A DNA stretch of 64,000 nt, from positions 57,240,957 to 57,304,956 of the forward strand of contig NC_063045.1 in the NCBI RefSeq assembly GCF_018812025.1. Reading direction: 5' to 3'. Positions 41,201 through 52,900 of this stretch are shown here, one piece after another. The notes under the pieces are model-generated. The model had not been told where the DNA came from, searched no databases, and worked only from the letters and a program-made list of their open reading frames with translations. The translations under genes were made by a program, and so were the position numbers. The DNA comes from Megalobrama amblycephala. Lineage: Eukaryota > Chordata > Actinopteri > Cypriniformes > Xenocyprididae. Each line of letters starts with the position of its first letter. Position 1 is the first letter of the stretch.

Positions 41201-43456
41201 GCTGGAAAAATAGTACTGGGGGAAAGCCAGGAGCAGCGCCAGGGCCCAGATCACCCCCACCACCAACTTGGTCTCAGTGGATGACAGGCGCTGCTGGAGT
41301 GGGTGGATGATAGCCATGTACCTGCAGGGGGAGTTTAACAAAGGCAATGACCTGCTATTTATGCAAACTCAAAGGAGCATCAGCCACTTGAATTACCCCT
41401 AAATTATTTGCCTGGTCCTGCTGATTTGATTTGGGGAGTGAGAGAGATGACTAGTGGAGTTTGTCTTTTTAGTGGGTTGGGTGTTTCCTCACAGCAGTAT
41501 AGAAAGGATGCAGCTTCGTTCTCTGATCTTTGCTTTGTGTTTTAACGGTGTTTCTACACAGGTTTGAATGCATCAATTCCATCTTCCCCAAAAAAAACTC
41601 AGTGGGTTATGCTATGGTACAATGATGGTAACTGATGCCAGTGCACGTACGGTATTGAATGGTGACAGTATTCATGTACTATGACTTTTACATGGTACTC
41701 CAAAGTACTTAAGGTAAGACTGCCTCTTAAAGTAAAAATACACATTCAGAAAAAAACAATACTATAAACAGAAATGCCACAATAGAGGTGTAGACTCTAA
41801 AAAATGCTGGGTTAAAAACAACCTGAATTTGGGTTGAAAATGGGCAAACCCAGCAGTTGGGTTAAATGTTTGCCCAATGTGCTGGGCAGTTTTATTTAAC
41901 CCAACTATTGTTTAAAAATTACTATATGCCTGCCTTAAAATGAACCCAAAATAGGTTGGAAATTAAAATTAGACATAATTACTAGAGGTAACAATAATAA
42001 TCAAAAGATGAACATTTATTGATAAGCAATTTAATAAATGTTCATTTATTAAACATATTAATAAATGTTAATTTCCAACATATTTTGGTCTCATTTTAAG
42101 CGAGCAATACAGTCATTTTTAAACAATAGATGGATTAAATAAAACTACCCAGCAGGTTGGGTCAAACATTTAACCCAACTGCTGGGTTAAAACAATCCAG
42201 TCGCTGGGTTTGTCCATTTTCAACCCAACTTGGGTTGTTTTTAACATTTTTTGAGTGTATTTTATGGTCCAGCATCCATCTCTACAGTGAACACTCTTTT
42301 TCTGTCAAACATTTGGAAACATTACAGTTGTTTAATGTAAGGCTGTATTTACTGATTATATCTGATTATTATTATTATTATTATTATTATTAAGAATCCT
42401 GAAAAAAATATCACTATTTTCACAAAAATGTTAAACAGTACAACTATTTTTGAGCAGCAAATCATCATATTAGAATGATTTCTGAAGGATCATGTGACAC
42501 TGAAGACTGGAGTAATGATGCTGAAAATTCAGCTTTGATCACAGGAAAAAATTACATTTTAAAATTATATTAAAATAGAAAACAGTTATTTTAAATTGTA
42601 ATAATATTTTTCTAAATGACTGTTTTACTGTATTTTTCATTAAAGAGACTTCTTTCAAAAACATTTAAAAATTGTAATGTTTCCAAACTTTTGACAGGTA
42701 CTTTATATACTCTTACTCAAATATTTTTGTTTAGCCACATTTGACAGTGATTTTGATTCATCTGGCATTTCAAAAAACTATTTACCTTCACCTTTTAGAC
42801 TTAAAAGCTTCTCTAAAGCAAAGACATGGAGCAGAGATAAAGGAGCACATGTGTCTGATGCCCAGTTAATCCTTACAGAATAGTGGCAGTACCATGCAGT
42901 GATGCTAATGCAATGCTGTTGGATATATATTATGGACATTCATGTACTATGGTATTCACATTGGCCTCCAATGTCATTTCAAGAATACTATAGTACATGT
43001 ACCAAGAAAAAGAAAAAAAAAACTTTGTAAGTGTAAATAAAAAGCTCACCTGTCCAGGGCTATTGCCGTCATTGAGTAAATACTTGCGAATACAGCTGCT
43101 ATTGGAAAGAAGTTGTGAAATCTGCAGTAAACAAGTCCGAAGTACCATTCGTTGTGTACTGCATACACAAAGTTAATAACGGTATTGAAAGCCGACATAG
43201 ACGCCTCTGCGAACGCAAGATTGACCAGAAAAGAGTTGGTGACAGTTCTCATGCGCTTATGCGCTAAAATGATCCAGATGACAGTGATATTTCCAACAAC
43301 TGACACCAGAACTATACAGCAGTATGCGATGGCCCACAAAACTATCTGCCAAACCGGCTGAACGAACTGGTTCGAGAACACGTCTGTGTCATTCACCAGT
43401 GAGCCGTTGGTCCCGTTGCCGCTCGAGTTTTGCGAAGTGATGAAGAGAGGATCCAT
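35005..43456 (-). CDS. tacr1: Neurokinin-1 (substance P) receptor, complete, five exons
   Basis: This is a class A GPCR of the tachykinin family. Exons in transcript order are 43050-43456, 41127-41321, 37673-37823, 35368-35564 and 35005-35293, total 1239 bp or 412 aa, close to the roughly 407 aa of mammalian NK1R. The ATG at 43456 opens [15 protein letters not shown]; no upstream in-frame ATG is seen. Visible landmarks: N-glycosylation sites in the N-terminus, [13 protein letters not shown] before TM1, [10 protein letters not shown] in loop 1, Cys111 and Cys186 for the extracellular disulfide, DRY at 135-137, [15 protein letters not shown] in loop 3, CWLP at 266-269, NPMIY at 307-311, a WCPC palmitoylation site, and the tail [15 protein letters not shown]. 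The tail and N-terminus match TACR1 rather than TACR2 or TACR3. Teleosts may have two paralogues; which one this is cannot be told. Confidence 0.96.
35368..35564 (-). CDS. tacr1: tacr1 exon 4 (TM6, TM7)
   Basis: This 197-bp exon encodes [20 protein letters not shown] to [11 protein letters not shown] with a split Arg. It is separated from exon 5 by a 74-bp intron. Confidence 0.95.
35937..36846. mobile_element. Foldback element, AAGCCATCCTAGG family, copy 1, in tacr1 intron 3
   Basis: TTAA at 35933-35936 precedes AGGAATAGTTCACCCA. The right end is GTGTGAACTATCCCT, followed by TTCA rather than TTAA. The arms are inverted copies meeting near 36390. It is the uninterrupted relative of 32508-34188. 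Confidence 0.8.
37020..37498. mobile_element. Foldback element in tacr1 intron 3
   Basis: AGTTGTCGACTTCGGTACC and its degenerate complement at the other end bound inverted arms. Each arm contains the complement of CACCTCTGATTGGCC. A duplicated GAGCGTTTGAAAGC motif lies in the centre. It ends about 170 bp before exon 3. Confidence 0.75.
37673..37823 (-). CDS. tacr1: tacr1 exon 3 (TM5, loop 3)
   Basis: This 151-bp exon encodes [15 protein letters not shown] to EQLTAKRK. The donor is AAG|GTCATC, a weak GT site, but it is the only junction that joins KRK to VVKMM in frame as in other tachykinin receptors. Confidence 0.92.
38641..38662. repeat. (CA)n microsatellite in tacr1 intron 2
   Basis: About eleven CA units. 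Confidence 0.85.
39345..40132. mobile_element. Foldback element in TTAA, AGGATTAGTTCACTTC family, copy 2
   Basis: TTAA at 39341-39344 and 40133-40136 flanks it. The ends match the short copy at 18565-18715, but this copy keeps long inner arms (CAAATTGCAGTTTCAGTGC and its complement). It lies in tacr1 intron 2. Confidence 0.85.
41127..41321 (-). CDS. tacr1: tacr1 exon 2 (TM4, loop 2)
   Basis: This 195-bp exon follows CCCCTGCAG. It encodes [14 protein letters not shown] to YSVWDFQK and contains the second-loop cysteine in [10 protein letters not shown]. The donor is GTAAGT. Confidence 0.95.
41794..42256. mobile_element. Foldback element, AAAAAATGCTGGGTT family, in tacr1 intron 1
   Basis: The ends ACTCTAAAAAATGCTGGG and CATTTTTTGAGTG are inverted. 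Both arms contain multiple GGGTTAAA/TTTAACCC motifs. The central part has AACAATAG inverted repeats. Confidence 0.75.
42365..42392. repeat. (TTA)n microsatellite
   Basis: About nine units, at the edge of the next dispersed repeat. Confidence 0.85.
42390..42720 (-). repeat. Dispersed repeat, TTTGGGGTC-ended family, copy 3
   Basis: It shares TTTCTGAAGGATCATGTGAC and ACTGAAGACTGGAGTAATGA with the other copies. It is incomplete at the right. Confidence 0.7.
43050..43456 (-). CDS. tacr1: tacr1 exon 1 (N-terminus to TM3)
   Basis: This 407-bp exon runs from ATG to IALD plus two bases of the DRY arginine, before the donor GTGAGC. It covers the glycosylated N-terminus, TM1, TM2 and TM3. Confidence 0.95.
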
Positions 43457-43499
43457 GATCCATAAATCATCAGAGAAAAAGCATTTCGGCAAAAGAAAA

Positions 43500-43760
43500 G
43501 TTTAGATTTTGTTGTTTTAAGATTGGATTAGAAAATTAGGTCCAAATAATCAAATCAAATGTCAGTGTTCTTCTCCCAGCGTCTTCAGAATACGCTGCAG
43601 GCTGAATCGCGGGCGCGTACTCGGCGCGCATCACCAAACGCGCTCCTGCGGCTCGCGCGACCGCGCAGTCTCGAACCAGGGTTGACACTGCGCGCTGCAT
43701 CTTTCCAGTCACGCGCCAGTGAACACGCGCATCCTCCTTACTGACGCTTGTTTGACGTTT
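43500..43760 (-). promoter_or_regulatory. CpG-rich region upstream of tacr1
   Basis: DNA just upstream of the tacr1 start is unusually rich in CG, with GCGCGC and CGCGC clusters at about 43605-43735, in a window otherwise poor in CpG. This is the likely 5' UTR and promoter. No TATA box was picked out. Confidence 0.45.
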
Positions 43761-44510
43761 AAATGTGTTTTTGACTACTACTAATAATATCAATTTAAAT
43801 TTGAAAACTTAATAGGCTAAACCAACAAAAAACTTCTGTAAAAATAACAAAGCCATAGTAAACCAGTCATTCTTACTGCGCAGAACATGTTCATGTCCTC
43901 GTCATATATGTCTAAATGAATTGGAATAGATTAAATTCACATTTTTGAAGATGGAAAGTATATTAGTTTATCACAGTTAAGTCAATATGGGGTGCATTTT
44001 ATGTGAATTGTAGTCATAAAAATCTAATTAAAATATATTAAGAAATATTTCAGATGTTTTTTGTTCTCTTTTTCAGGTTGACATGTTTCAAACTGAACCT
44101 TTTTCTACATTTTTTCCATGTGCTCAATGTCATGTCGCATCCTTAGTCAAGTTCCTATTCTTCAGAATATCATCCTCCAGTAAGTGACATCATTTTAGAG
44201 GGAAAATACTTTGTGATGTTAGTTTGTCTCTCTCTAAAACGTTCTATCCTGTTTGATTCAAATACAGTTATTCCTGCACTAAAACTGTGGTAACTTATTA
44301 GCCACTAGAGCTGGGCGATTTACAGTTTTGAATTTGCTCTAGAATTTAGCTTAGAATTTAGCTTAGAACTTAGAATTTAGAATTTTTGCTCTAGATTTTT
44401 TTTTTTTTGCCCCAATTATAAAACAACAATTTGATTTGGATAGAACAGCTATTGCTTCACATTCAGAATGTTTAGTGCAAAAACAGTTTAAAAAACATAT
44501 CATCATATTT

Positions 44511-45315
44511 GATGCCAAAACATTATGACCATTCACAGGTGAAGCGGAAAATGTTGATCATTTCCTAACAATGTCACATGTCAAGTAGATTAGATGATTA
44601 GTGAAAAATCAGTTCTTGTCAATGTGTTGGATGCAGCAGGAGTAAAGACCTGAGAGACTTTGGCTCATTGATGCACAAGGGCAACGAAGGCTATCCCTTC
44701 TGGTCCAAACCAATAGAAGGTCTCCTGTGGCACAAGTCACACAAAATTGTAATGATGGTTATGGGAGGAATGTTGCACAACACACAGTGCATGTATGCTG
44801 CGTATGGGGCACAGATCAATCAGAGTGCCCATGAAGACCCCTGTCCATCGTCAAAAGCACCTACAATGGGAAGTAAAGCATCAGAACTGGACCTTGGAGA
44901 AGTGGAAGAAGTTGTCTGGTCTAGTGAGTCCCGTTTTTCCTCTACACCATGTGGAGGGCCGTGTACATGTGCTCTGTTTACCTGGGAAAGTGATGCACCA
45001 GGATGCACTGTGGGACGACAACAGCTGGACGAGGGAGTGCGATGCTCTGTTTCGCTGGAAATCTCTGGGTCCTACCATTCCTGTGGACGTCAATTTGGCA
45101 CGTGCCACCTACCCAAACATTGTTGTAAACCAGGTATTCTTCTTCATGGTAATGAAGTATTCCCTGATGCCAGTGACCTCTTTCAGCAGGATAATGCTTC
45201 TGCCACACTGCACACATTGTTCAGGAATGGTTTGAGGAACATTGCAAAGAGTTCAAGGTGTTGCCCTGGCCTCCAAATTCCCCAAATCTAAATCCAGTAT
45301 CTGTGGGATGTGGAC
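44511..45315 (+). pseudogene. Broken Tc1/mariner transposase copy
   Basis: A left terminus like that of 58176 (ATGCCAAAACATTATGACC) is followed by transposase sequence split between frames: VPMKTPVHRQKHLQW, WTLEKWKKLSG, LGPTIPVDVNLARATY and LFQQDNASATLH. The N-terminal DNA-binding part is deleted. The 3' end is cut at about 45315, where it abuts a foldback fragment. Confidence 0.8.
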
Positions 45316-45317
45316 AT

Positions 45318-45565
45318 TTTTAAATCGGCCATCACTAGATATTGTTGAAAAGTCATTATTTTTTTTAATTTTTTTTTTGGTGCACAAAAAGTTTTCTCGT
45401 CGCTTTAAATATGTTTTGAGTACCATTCTGGATCTTGGCATTGCTGTCAATGCAGGCCTCACTGAGCCATCGGATTTCATCAAAGATATCTTAATTTGTG
45501 TTCTGAAGATGAAAGAAGGTCTTACGGGTGTGGAACAACATGAGGGTGTGTAATTAATAACAGGT
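45318..45565. mobile_element. Foldback element fragment, AGGGTTAGTTCACC family, copy 5
   Basis: Only a right arm is present (CATCACTAGATATTGTTGAA to CATGAGGGTGTGTAATTAAT). It directly adjoins the Tc1 remnant. Confidence 0.65.
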
Positions 45566-45828
45566 GAACCTATTTAAATGAATCACACAAGATGATTTAC
45601 TAAGGTTTGTGCCAGTCAATTTACTGGTATTTGCACCATTATTTGCACTGCTCTTGGTAGATTGCGTTGGTCATTATGGATAATTTGCGGGTAGTCAGTA
45701 GATCTCGCGCAGAACTTTCCATTCCCATCCGAGCTTTTATGGAATTGTGCTTTCAAGCTAAATTGCCCTGTTTAGTAAATCTGGCCCTTGGAATTAAAAC
45801 ATGCAAACTGCTATGGTATTTTTGGTAA

Positions 45829-46080
45829 CACTTTAGTATAGAGAACACATATTCACTAATAACTATGACTTTTCCCTCAATAAACTCCTAATTTACTGCT
45901 TATTAATATTTAGTAAGTTAGTTGTTAAGTTTAGGCATTGGGTTGGATTAATAATGTAGAATATGGTCATGCAGAATAAGGCATTAATATGTGCTTAATA
46001 AGTACTAATAAACAGCCAATATTCTTGTAATGCATGCTAATAAGCAACTAGTTAAAAGACCCTAAAATAAAATGTAACCA
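45829..46080. repeat. Dispersed repeat shared with 30066-30330
   Basis: It begins GGTAACACTTTAGTATAG and runs to AAATGTAACC, nearly identical to the other copy along its length. Confidence 0.75.
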
Positions 46081-47700
46081 TATTTTTTATTTAAGAAAAG
46101 TTAGTAACAACTTATATTTCTCTTCTTTATTTCTTTAAAACAATACATTTAGCACATGGATGATATCAACTGATGGCAAATTTTATTTTCATCTTTTTGA
46201 GAAAAATGTTAGTTTTCACCCTGAATGTGGCATTTTCAGATTCCTTTAATGTTCAGCCCAACAGCAAGGTCACTGTGTGCATATATCAAGATGTCCACAT
46301 GATGGAAAATATGAGGACTGGATCAATGCACAATCCTTGACCTGCTGCAGAATCTGCGATTAGTTGAGCTGGGGTTTTTTCATTGACAAGCAGTTTCTCA
46401 CTGCAAAACGTCTTAATGCCTGAAATTGTTTTGTGAGGTTAGGTCATAAATCATCATCAGAAAAATGTTGTCAAAAAATTATGGCCCAGGATATAGATGA
46501 AATTGTTTTCCAGACCAAAAATATATATCTGTTAAATATATAAAAGTAAAGAAAAAGGTACTTGGAGCGTTACAAGTGAAATCACTGAAACAAAATCAAT
46601 TCATCACCATGAATGGGAGCTAAGACATAAGTTCAATTAGTAAAGTGGCCTACTAGTAAGTGACCTCTGCACCTGCCTATAAATAAGCTGTTTTTCTGAC
46701 CTATGCAAATTTAAAGGTCATTTCATTCTTCAAGAGGGTGATGCATTCTCTCACAATATGTCTTTTGACTTTTCTTATATTCCATCACTTTAACATAGCT
46801 TTCAGTACATTGCAAATGAAATACGCAGTCAAGCACGTAGGGTTATCCAGAGGTTAAGAATAACTTGACAGCAGAGGGGACATTGGGCTATTATATCACT
46901 GAGTGCAGAATAAAAGCAATTCTTGTATTTCGCAATCATTCCATGCTCTACTGCCAAACTATATTTTGTCTGAAACATAACGTTGCTACTGTAACTGCAT
47001 TTCACTAAAGTAATATTGTCTATAACCATTTTAAGAATATTGTTATTAAGAACGTGGCCTAAAAAATATAAACGTAGAAACAAAAATTCTAAAATAAACT
47101 TATGCGCTCAATTGAAGCAGATACATAAACTATGATGGAAACACATTTACTGAATGAATCCCTCGATGTGCAACAAAATAGGTGACTTTGCCTCAACAGT
47201 GGATGTAATTGGATAACTTGTCAAACCAGCTGACCAATATCTAGCGCTTTTTTTATTTAGCGCTTACTCGCATGAAGAACAACTATAGACACAGATAGTG
47301 GATTAATTTCGATTTAAGACTCAAACTTTCTCCGATACAAAAACATAGCCTACCTTGTGTGAGTTCTTGTATTTAATGATAATAACGAGCAAGAATGCAA
47401 TTGTTCCCAAATATCCACATGACTGCAAACGTGACATTATACAACAGGTCAAAAAAACAAAACATATATTTTAAACACAGTAGGCCTACTGTCAGCATTT
47501 TGCAATGAAATAATAGTTCTAACGAAAACCACAGCAGAACTACAACACGTGTCTGTTTCGCGAACAATTCTGCAGCTTTGAACGAATCGTGAGAGTCAAT
47601 GATTCAATGATTTATTCACAGCCACTTGTTTTGTTACTGAATGAATGACTCGATGACTCACTCATAAAAACAGTGACTTGCTGCCACCTACTGGCGGTTT
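46081..47700. other. Intergenic between tacr1 and slc4a5, no gene recognised
   Basis: AT-rich single-copy-looking DNA without convincing exons. Confidence 0.3.
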
Positions 47701-47707
47701 TAGTTTA

Positions 47708-48324
47708 TGCCGTTCCACACCCGTGAAACCTTTGTTAATCTTCGGAACACAGATATTTTAGTTAAAATCCGATGGCTCAGTGAGGCCTCCATAGGAAGCA
47801 ATAACACTTCCTCTCTCAAGATCCATAAAGGTACTAAAAACATATTTAAATCGGTTCATGTGAGTACAGTGGTTCAATATTAATATTATAAAGCGACGAG
47901 AATATTTTTGGTGCGCCAAAAAAAAAACTAAGTATTTAGTGATGGCCGATTTCAAAACACTGCTTCAGGAAGATTCGGAGCACAAATTAATCAGTGTATC
48001 GAATCATGATTCAGATCGAACTGCCAACGGCTGAAATCACGTGACTTTGGCGCTCCGAACAGCAGATTCGATACACTGATTCATTTGTGCTCCGAATCTT
48101 CCTGAAGCAGTGTTTTGAAATCGGCCATCACTAAATAAGTCCTTATTTTGTTTTGTTTTTTGGCGATCTTGAGAGAAGTGTCCCTATGGAGGCCTCACGG
48201 AGCCATCGGATTTCATCTATATCTTAATTTGTGTTCCGAAGATTAACGAAGGTCTTACGGGTGTGAAACGGCATGAGGGTAAGTAATAAATGACAGAATT
48301 TTCATTTTTGTGTGAACTAACCCT
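47708..48324. mobile_element. Foldback element, AGGGTTAGTTCACC family, copy 6
   Basis: The left end is truncated (starts at CCGTTCCACACCCGTGAA). The right end GTGTGAACTAACCCT is followed by TTAA (48325-48328). The arms meet near 48025 and are close inverted copies (CACTGCTTCAGGAAGATTCG). Confidence 0.78.
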
Positions 48325-48328
48325 TTAA

Positions 48329-49881
48329 TTTTACCATCATTGCATATTTATCTATTGAACATTTTTATTTAAAACATTTATTTTATAAAGTTATTCATAA
48401 AGATAAAAATATGCACTGGAAAATCAATTTAGGGGGCAAATATTGTCCCTTCATGGTAAAGGTGTGACTGCAGTCGAAGTGGAAGAGAGGGGGTGCGCAG
48501 AAGGATGGTAATCCCTTCAGGGGGTAGCCTACTCCACGCTAAAAAGTTTGGGAACCACTGTATTAAAGTGATATGTTGTAGATTTGGAGGAGAAATTGTT
48601 AGAGATTAGAAGGAACTGCGGGTTTTCCAAGCTCAACAGCTCTGGGCGAGCTGTGATATAAACTAATCGATATTGGCTATTTAAAAAAAAAAAAAGGGGG
48701 ATATGTCCTGCCCTGTCTTCCTGTTTCAGTGGAAATTACGTCAGCACATTGAAAAATGCTGCGTGTTTCAAGGCATTTCAGTGGGACTTTAAATTCGCAA
48801 CTTTGGATAGAAACAGCTTATGACAGAAGAAGTTATGTTACACTGGTACCGTTGTCTGCACCCACGATGATGATTTGCAGTTAGGTTATCGGATCAAAAC
48901 AAGAACATATGTCATGCTGTCAGAAGCATTCAGGGATATTTTGAAATGATCAAACGGTGTTTTGATTGGGTGAGTGTTCTTGACCAGATCAGCGGCGATG
49001 TTTTATCCGTTGATTTGTTTTGTTTTGGTCCCACACTTTGCACCTGTTCAGTCCCTCCCTGGTGGCTGCAAGTGTCCAACCAAATGTGAGCGATCAGAAT
49101 TGACAGCGAGGAAATGGAAATTCAATTTCACACGTCACCTGCTGCTCGCTAGAATGCAATCCACCAGAATGAAGGGAAGAGAAAGAGACATGGATATCTT
49201 CAACACTAAATGTTGGAGGCTTGACAGTTGATAATTTCTTCCTGCATTATACGCTATCTTTTTGATAATGCTGTAGTCTTAGAATTAAAACCGGAGAATA
49301 CATGAATATGTAAAATTTTGGCCTGCAAAGTGCTTGACCCTGGAGTCATGTAGGGTAATTGAGTTTCAGAGAGGCTGCTTAGCAGAAAACTCATTCACAT
49401 GGTAGAATTGCCTTGAAGGCATGCAGCGAATAGAAAAGAGATGCATGTTGAGAAATTGTTTTCAACAGAGAGTGACTGATAATCAATGCAGCCTATACCG
49501 TCCTGTATCATTAGACTGTTGGAGAATACATTCATTTGTCATTACTACAAAAAAATCAATAATTAATATTTTAGAGTTGCTTCATGTTTAAACCCTTATT
49601 GCATTAAATTGCAAATGAATGCAATTAATTAATTATGATTTAAATAATAGATATCTTCACAGATCCTTGGTTGGAAACCATGACTTATTTGATCAAAGTC
49701 GGTGAGTTTCATAAAAACAATACCTAATATACATAAGCCCGAATCTAGTTTTTTTTTGTTTTGTTTTGGGGTTTTTTGTCATAAGAAAGGACCCAAACAT
49801 AAATTTCAATCGCATTAAGGGTCGTGTCAAGAGCTCAGCTGTTGTATTTATTTACCAAAATTATTTATTCATTCATTTTAG
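48329..49881. other. DNA upstream of slc4a5, possible untranslated exon
   Basis: A strong donor-like GG|GTGAGTG lies at about 48969, making the preceding stretch a possible noncoding exon. A short open frame from ATG 48998 (MFYPLICFVLVP, then CKCPTKC) looks like a signal peptide but has no other support. Confidence 0.2.
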
Positions 49882-49938
49882 GATGATCTCTGATGAGCCC
49901 ATGACAAGCGAGGGCGACGTACGACACAGCAGGACCAG
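49882..49938 (+). CDS. slc4a5: Probable first coding exon of slc4a5
   Basis: CATTTTAG|G and CAG|GTGAGC bound 57 bp. The ATG at 49883 gives [18 protein letters not shown] plus two bases (AG). These join the single G at 60978 to make Arg followed by MDHDLHG, with no frame break. The single base before ATG at 60979 otherwise has no purpose, which supports this reading. Expression evidence is needed to confirm it. Confidence 0.5.
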
Positions 49939-52900
49939 GTGAGCGTTAACAGGCCGCCATGCACACGTGATCTTCAGAAATTAAATGTCAATTCCAATTT
50001 CATACAGAAATTGGATGTACATGCTCTATATCAGGGTTCACACAAATTAAATTGGATTTGAAGAGTGATCTCTTGAAGAATGGAGCCATGCAATCATGTC
50101 TGTTTCAGTGAGTGAACAAACAGATACAATTACTAGCATTCTTCTCACATACATTATGAATAAATAAATGATCAGTTGTAGGCAGTCCTCTAGGGTTTGT
50201 TAAAGTCACCATGAAGTCAAAATGAACAATTCTTGTTTTGTATTGAACTTTGTAGTATTTAATATCATTTATTCATCACACATGCACATTATTAATCTTT
50301 AATCAAAATAACTTTCCCTCCTTCTTGCAGCAACATCTCTTCTCTGATGACTGGTGCGAGAGCAGGGCAAACTGTCACTCACATAAGATCCACCAACAGC
50401 AAACTACATCCATCCAATCAATTCCTGATGGACAAAATCCAGTCCCGCCCTACATTTTTTCTTGTTCGAGAAGCCATTTGGATAGACGTCACAATAGGGA
50501 AGAAAAGAGTATTGCAACTTCCGTTTCATGCTGTCTTTAAAGGTGCCATCGAACGTTTTTTTACAAGATGTAATATAAGTCTAAGGTGTCCCCTGAATGT
50601 GTCTGTGAAGTTTCAGCTTAGAATACCCCATAGATTTTTTTTTAATAAATTTTTTTAACTGCCTATTTTGGGGCATCATTAGAAATGCGCCGATTCAGGC
50701 TGCGGCCCCTTTAATTGCTCGCGCTCTCCACCCCCTCCCGAGCTCTCGACTCTATCACTGCATAAACAAAGTTCACACAGCTAATATAACCCTCAAAATG
50801 GATCTTTACAAAGTGTTCGTCATGCATGCTGCATGCATACATCGGATTATGTGAGTATTGTATTTATTTGGATTTTTACATTTGATTCTGAATGAGTTAG
50901 ATAGTGCTCCGTGGCTAACGGCTAATGCTACACTGTTGGAGAGATTTATAAAGAATGAAGTTGTGTTTATGCATTATACAGACTGCAAGTGTTTAAAAAT
51001 GAAAATAGCGACAGCTCTCTTGTCTCTGTGAATACAGTACGAAACGATGGTAACTTTAACCACATTTAACAGTACATTAGCAACATGCTAACGAAACATT
51101 TAGAAAGACAGTTTACAAATATCACTAAAAATATCATGTAATCATGGATCATGTCAGTTATTATTGCTCCATCTGCCATTTTTCACTATTGTTCTTGCTT
51201 GCTTACCTAGTCTGATGATTCAGCTGTGCACAGATCCAGACGTTAATACTGGCTGCCCTTGTGTAATGCCTTGAACATGGGCTGGCATATGCAAATATTG
51301 GGGGCATACAAATTAATGATCCCAACTGTTACGTAACAGTCGGTGTTATGTTGAGATTCGCCTGTTCTTCGGAGGTCTTTTAAACAAATGAGATTTATAT
51401 AAGAAGGAGGAAACAATGGAGTTTGAGACTCACTGTATGTCTTTTCCATGTACTGAACTGGTGCCGAGGTAAATTCAATTTTTTATTCTAGGGCACCTTT
51501 AAAGTCGTCATGAAATCAACCATGTTTTTTGGCTTTTAGTATGAATATGTTATCATTACTCTTACCTATAATCTAGTGTGCTCCAAAACAAGGATAAAAT
51601 TTGTATTTAGAAGATATAAGCATTCAAAACTTGCAGTCTCTCACTTCTGCCAATATGACATCTGACATCACTCTGCACTTCAGCTTCTCATCAGATTTTC
51701 TGTTCAATCAAATGCTCTCTAGAATCTAAAGCATCCCGCCCCCTGCATTATAAATAGATGCTGAAGCTTTTACTATTTTTTTACATGGTGATTGGCACAT
51801 AGTGCACTATATAGGGGATAGGGAACGATTAAGACAGTGTAAATATGATTTCCATTGAGACGAATGAAGTCTGATTTCAGACACGCTCTCCGTCAAGTGT
51901 TGACGCCGATGCCCCGTGTGAATGCAGCGTTAGTGTCACGCGAACCGCCGCAGTGCGGCGTCTGCTCCGGTCCATGTGTGCGAGTCAAAGCAGACCAAAA
52001 AACGTATCGGACCCATTTGAATACTGCACAGAATGCTATATTTTAAAGCGATATTGAAGAGAAATGGTTTTTAAAGGAAACTGAGGTTTTACTGAGCTCA
52101 ACAGGTCTGATATAAACAAAACGCTATTATTGGCTATTTAAAAAAAGGGGAGGAGCTGTGTTCAATATGTCCCAAGGCCTTTAAAGTGTTCATCAGCTTT
52201 ATGATTGGTTGCAGAAACATACAACAGCTTATCATGTGTTTTGTACTTTTTGGTATGTTCTAACTAAATAGCTGTTTAAAAAAGTATTTTAATAGCATCA
52301 TGATTGCTGATAAACAACAGCCAATCAGATATTCGCCAGGAAATCATTAACTCTGTATTATTAATCATGTTAACATCAAGTTGTCATTTGATTCCTAATT
52401 AGGCATAAATGAATAAGTATAGTACAAGCAGCCCCTCGACACTTTCTAGGAGGAGAAACCGAGAAACTTCTTTCATAAATGAGATGTAAATTAGACTTGG
52501 GTAATTATGTTGTTCAGTCAGCTGTGGATTCATTTCAGTAATCAGTGATTTCTATAAATGCGGAAAGAAAAGCAAAAGGAACCGAAAAGAAGTTGTTGAT
52601 GGAAGCTTAAAAAGTACGATTTCATCTTATAAATAAAATAACTTTTTATTTCCCAAAAATATCTTTTTCATTTCAAGCTAATTTATTGCACAGTCACCTT
52701 TATAGTCAATCTGAACTCTTTGACAATGCCTGAGATAATACAGTGAAAATCTGGGATTCAAAATCTAATTTACATCTGGACATAAAGAGAAGTTTTAGGA
52801 TTTTGAAAAGTTTAATGCACAGAAATGGTATGATGTAAAATGAAAATAAAGTACACTACCATTCAAAGGTTTTTCAAAATTTATCAAAAGTAAAGACAAT

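Noticed and set aside
43457..43492. An upstream extension of tacr1 exon 1 ([11 protein letters not shown])
   Set aside because: It has no ATG; the first in-frame ATG is at 43456, which gives a receptor of normal length.
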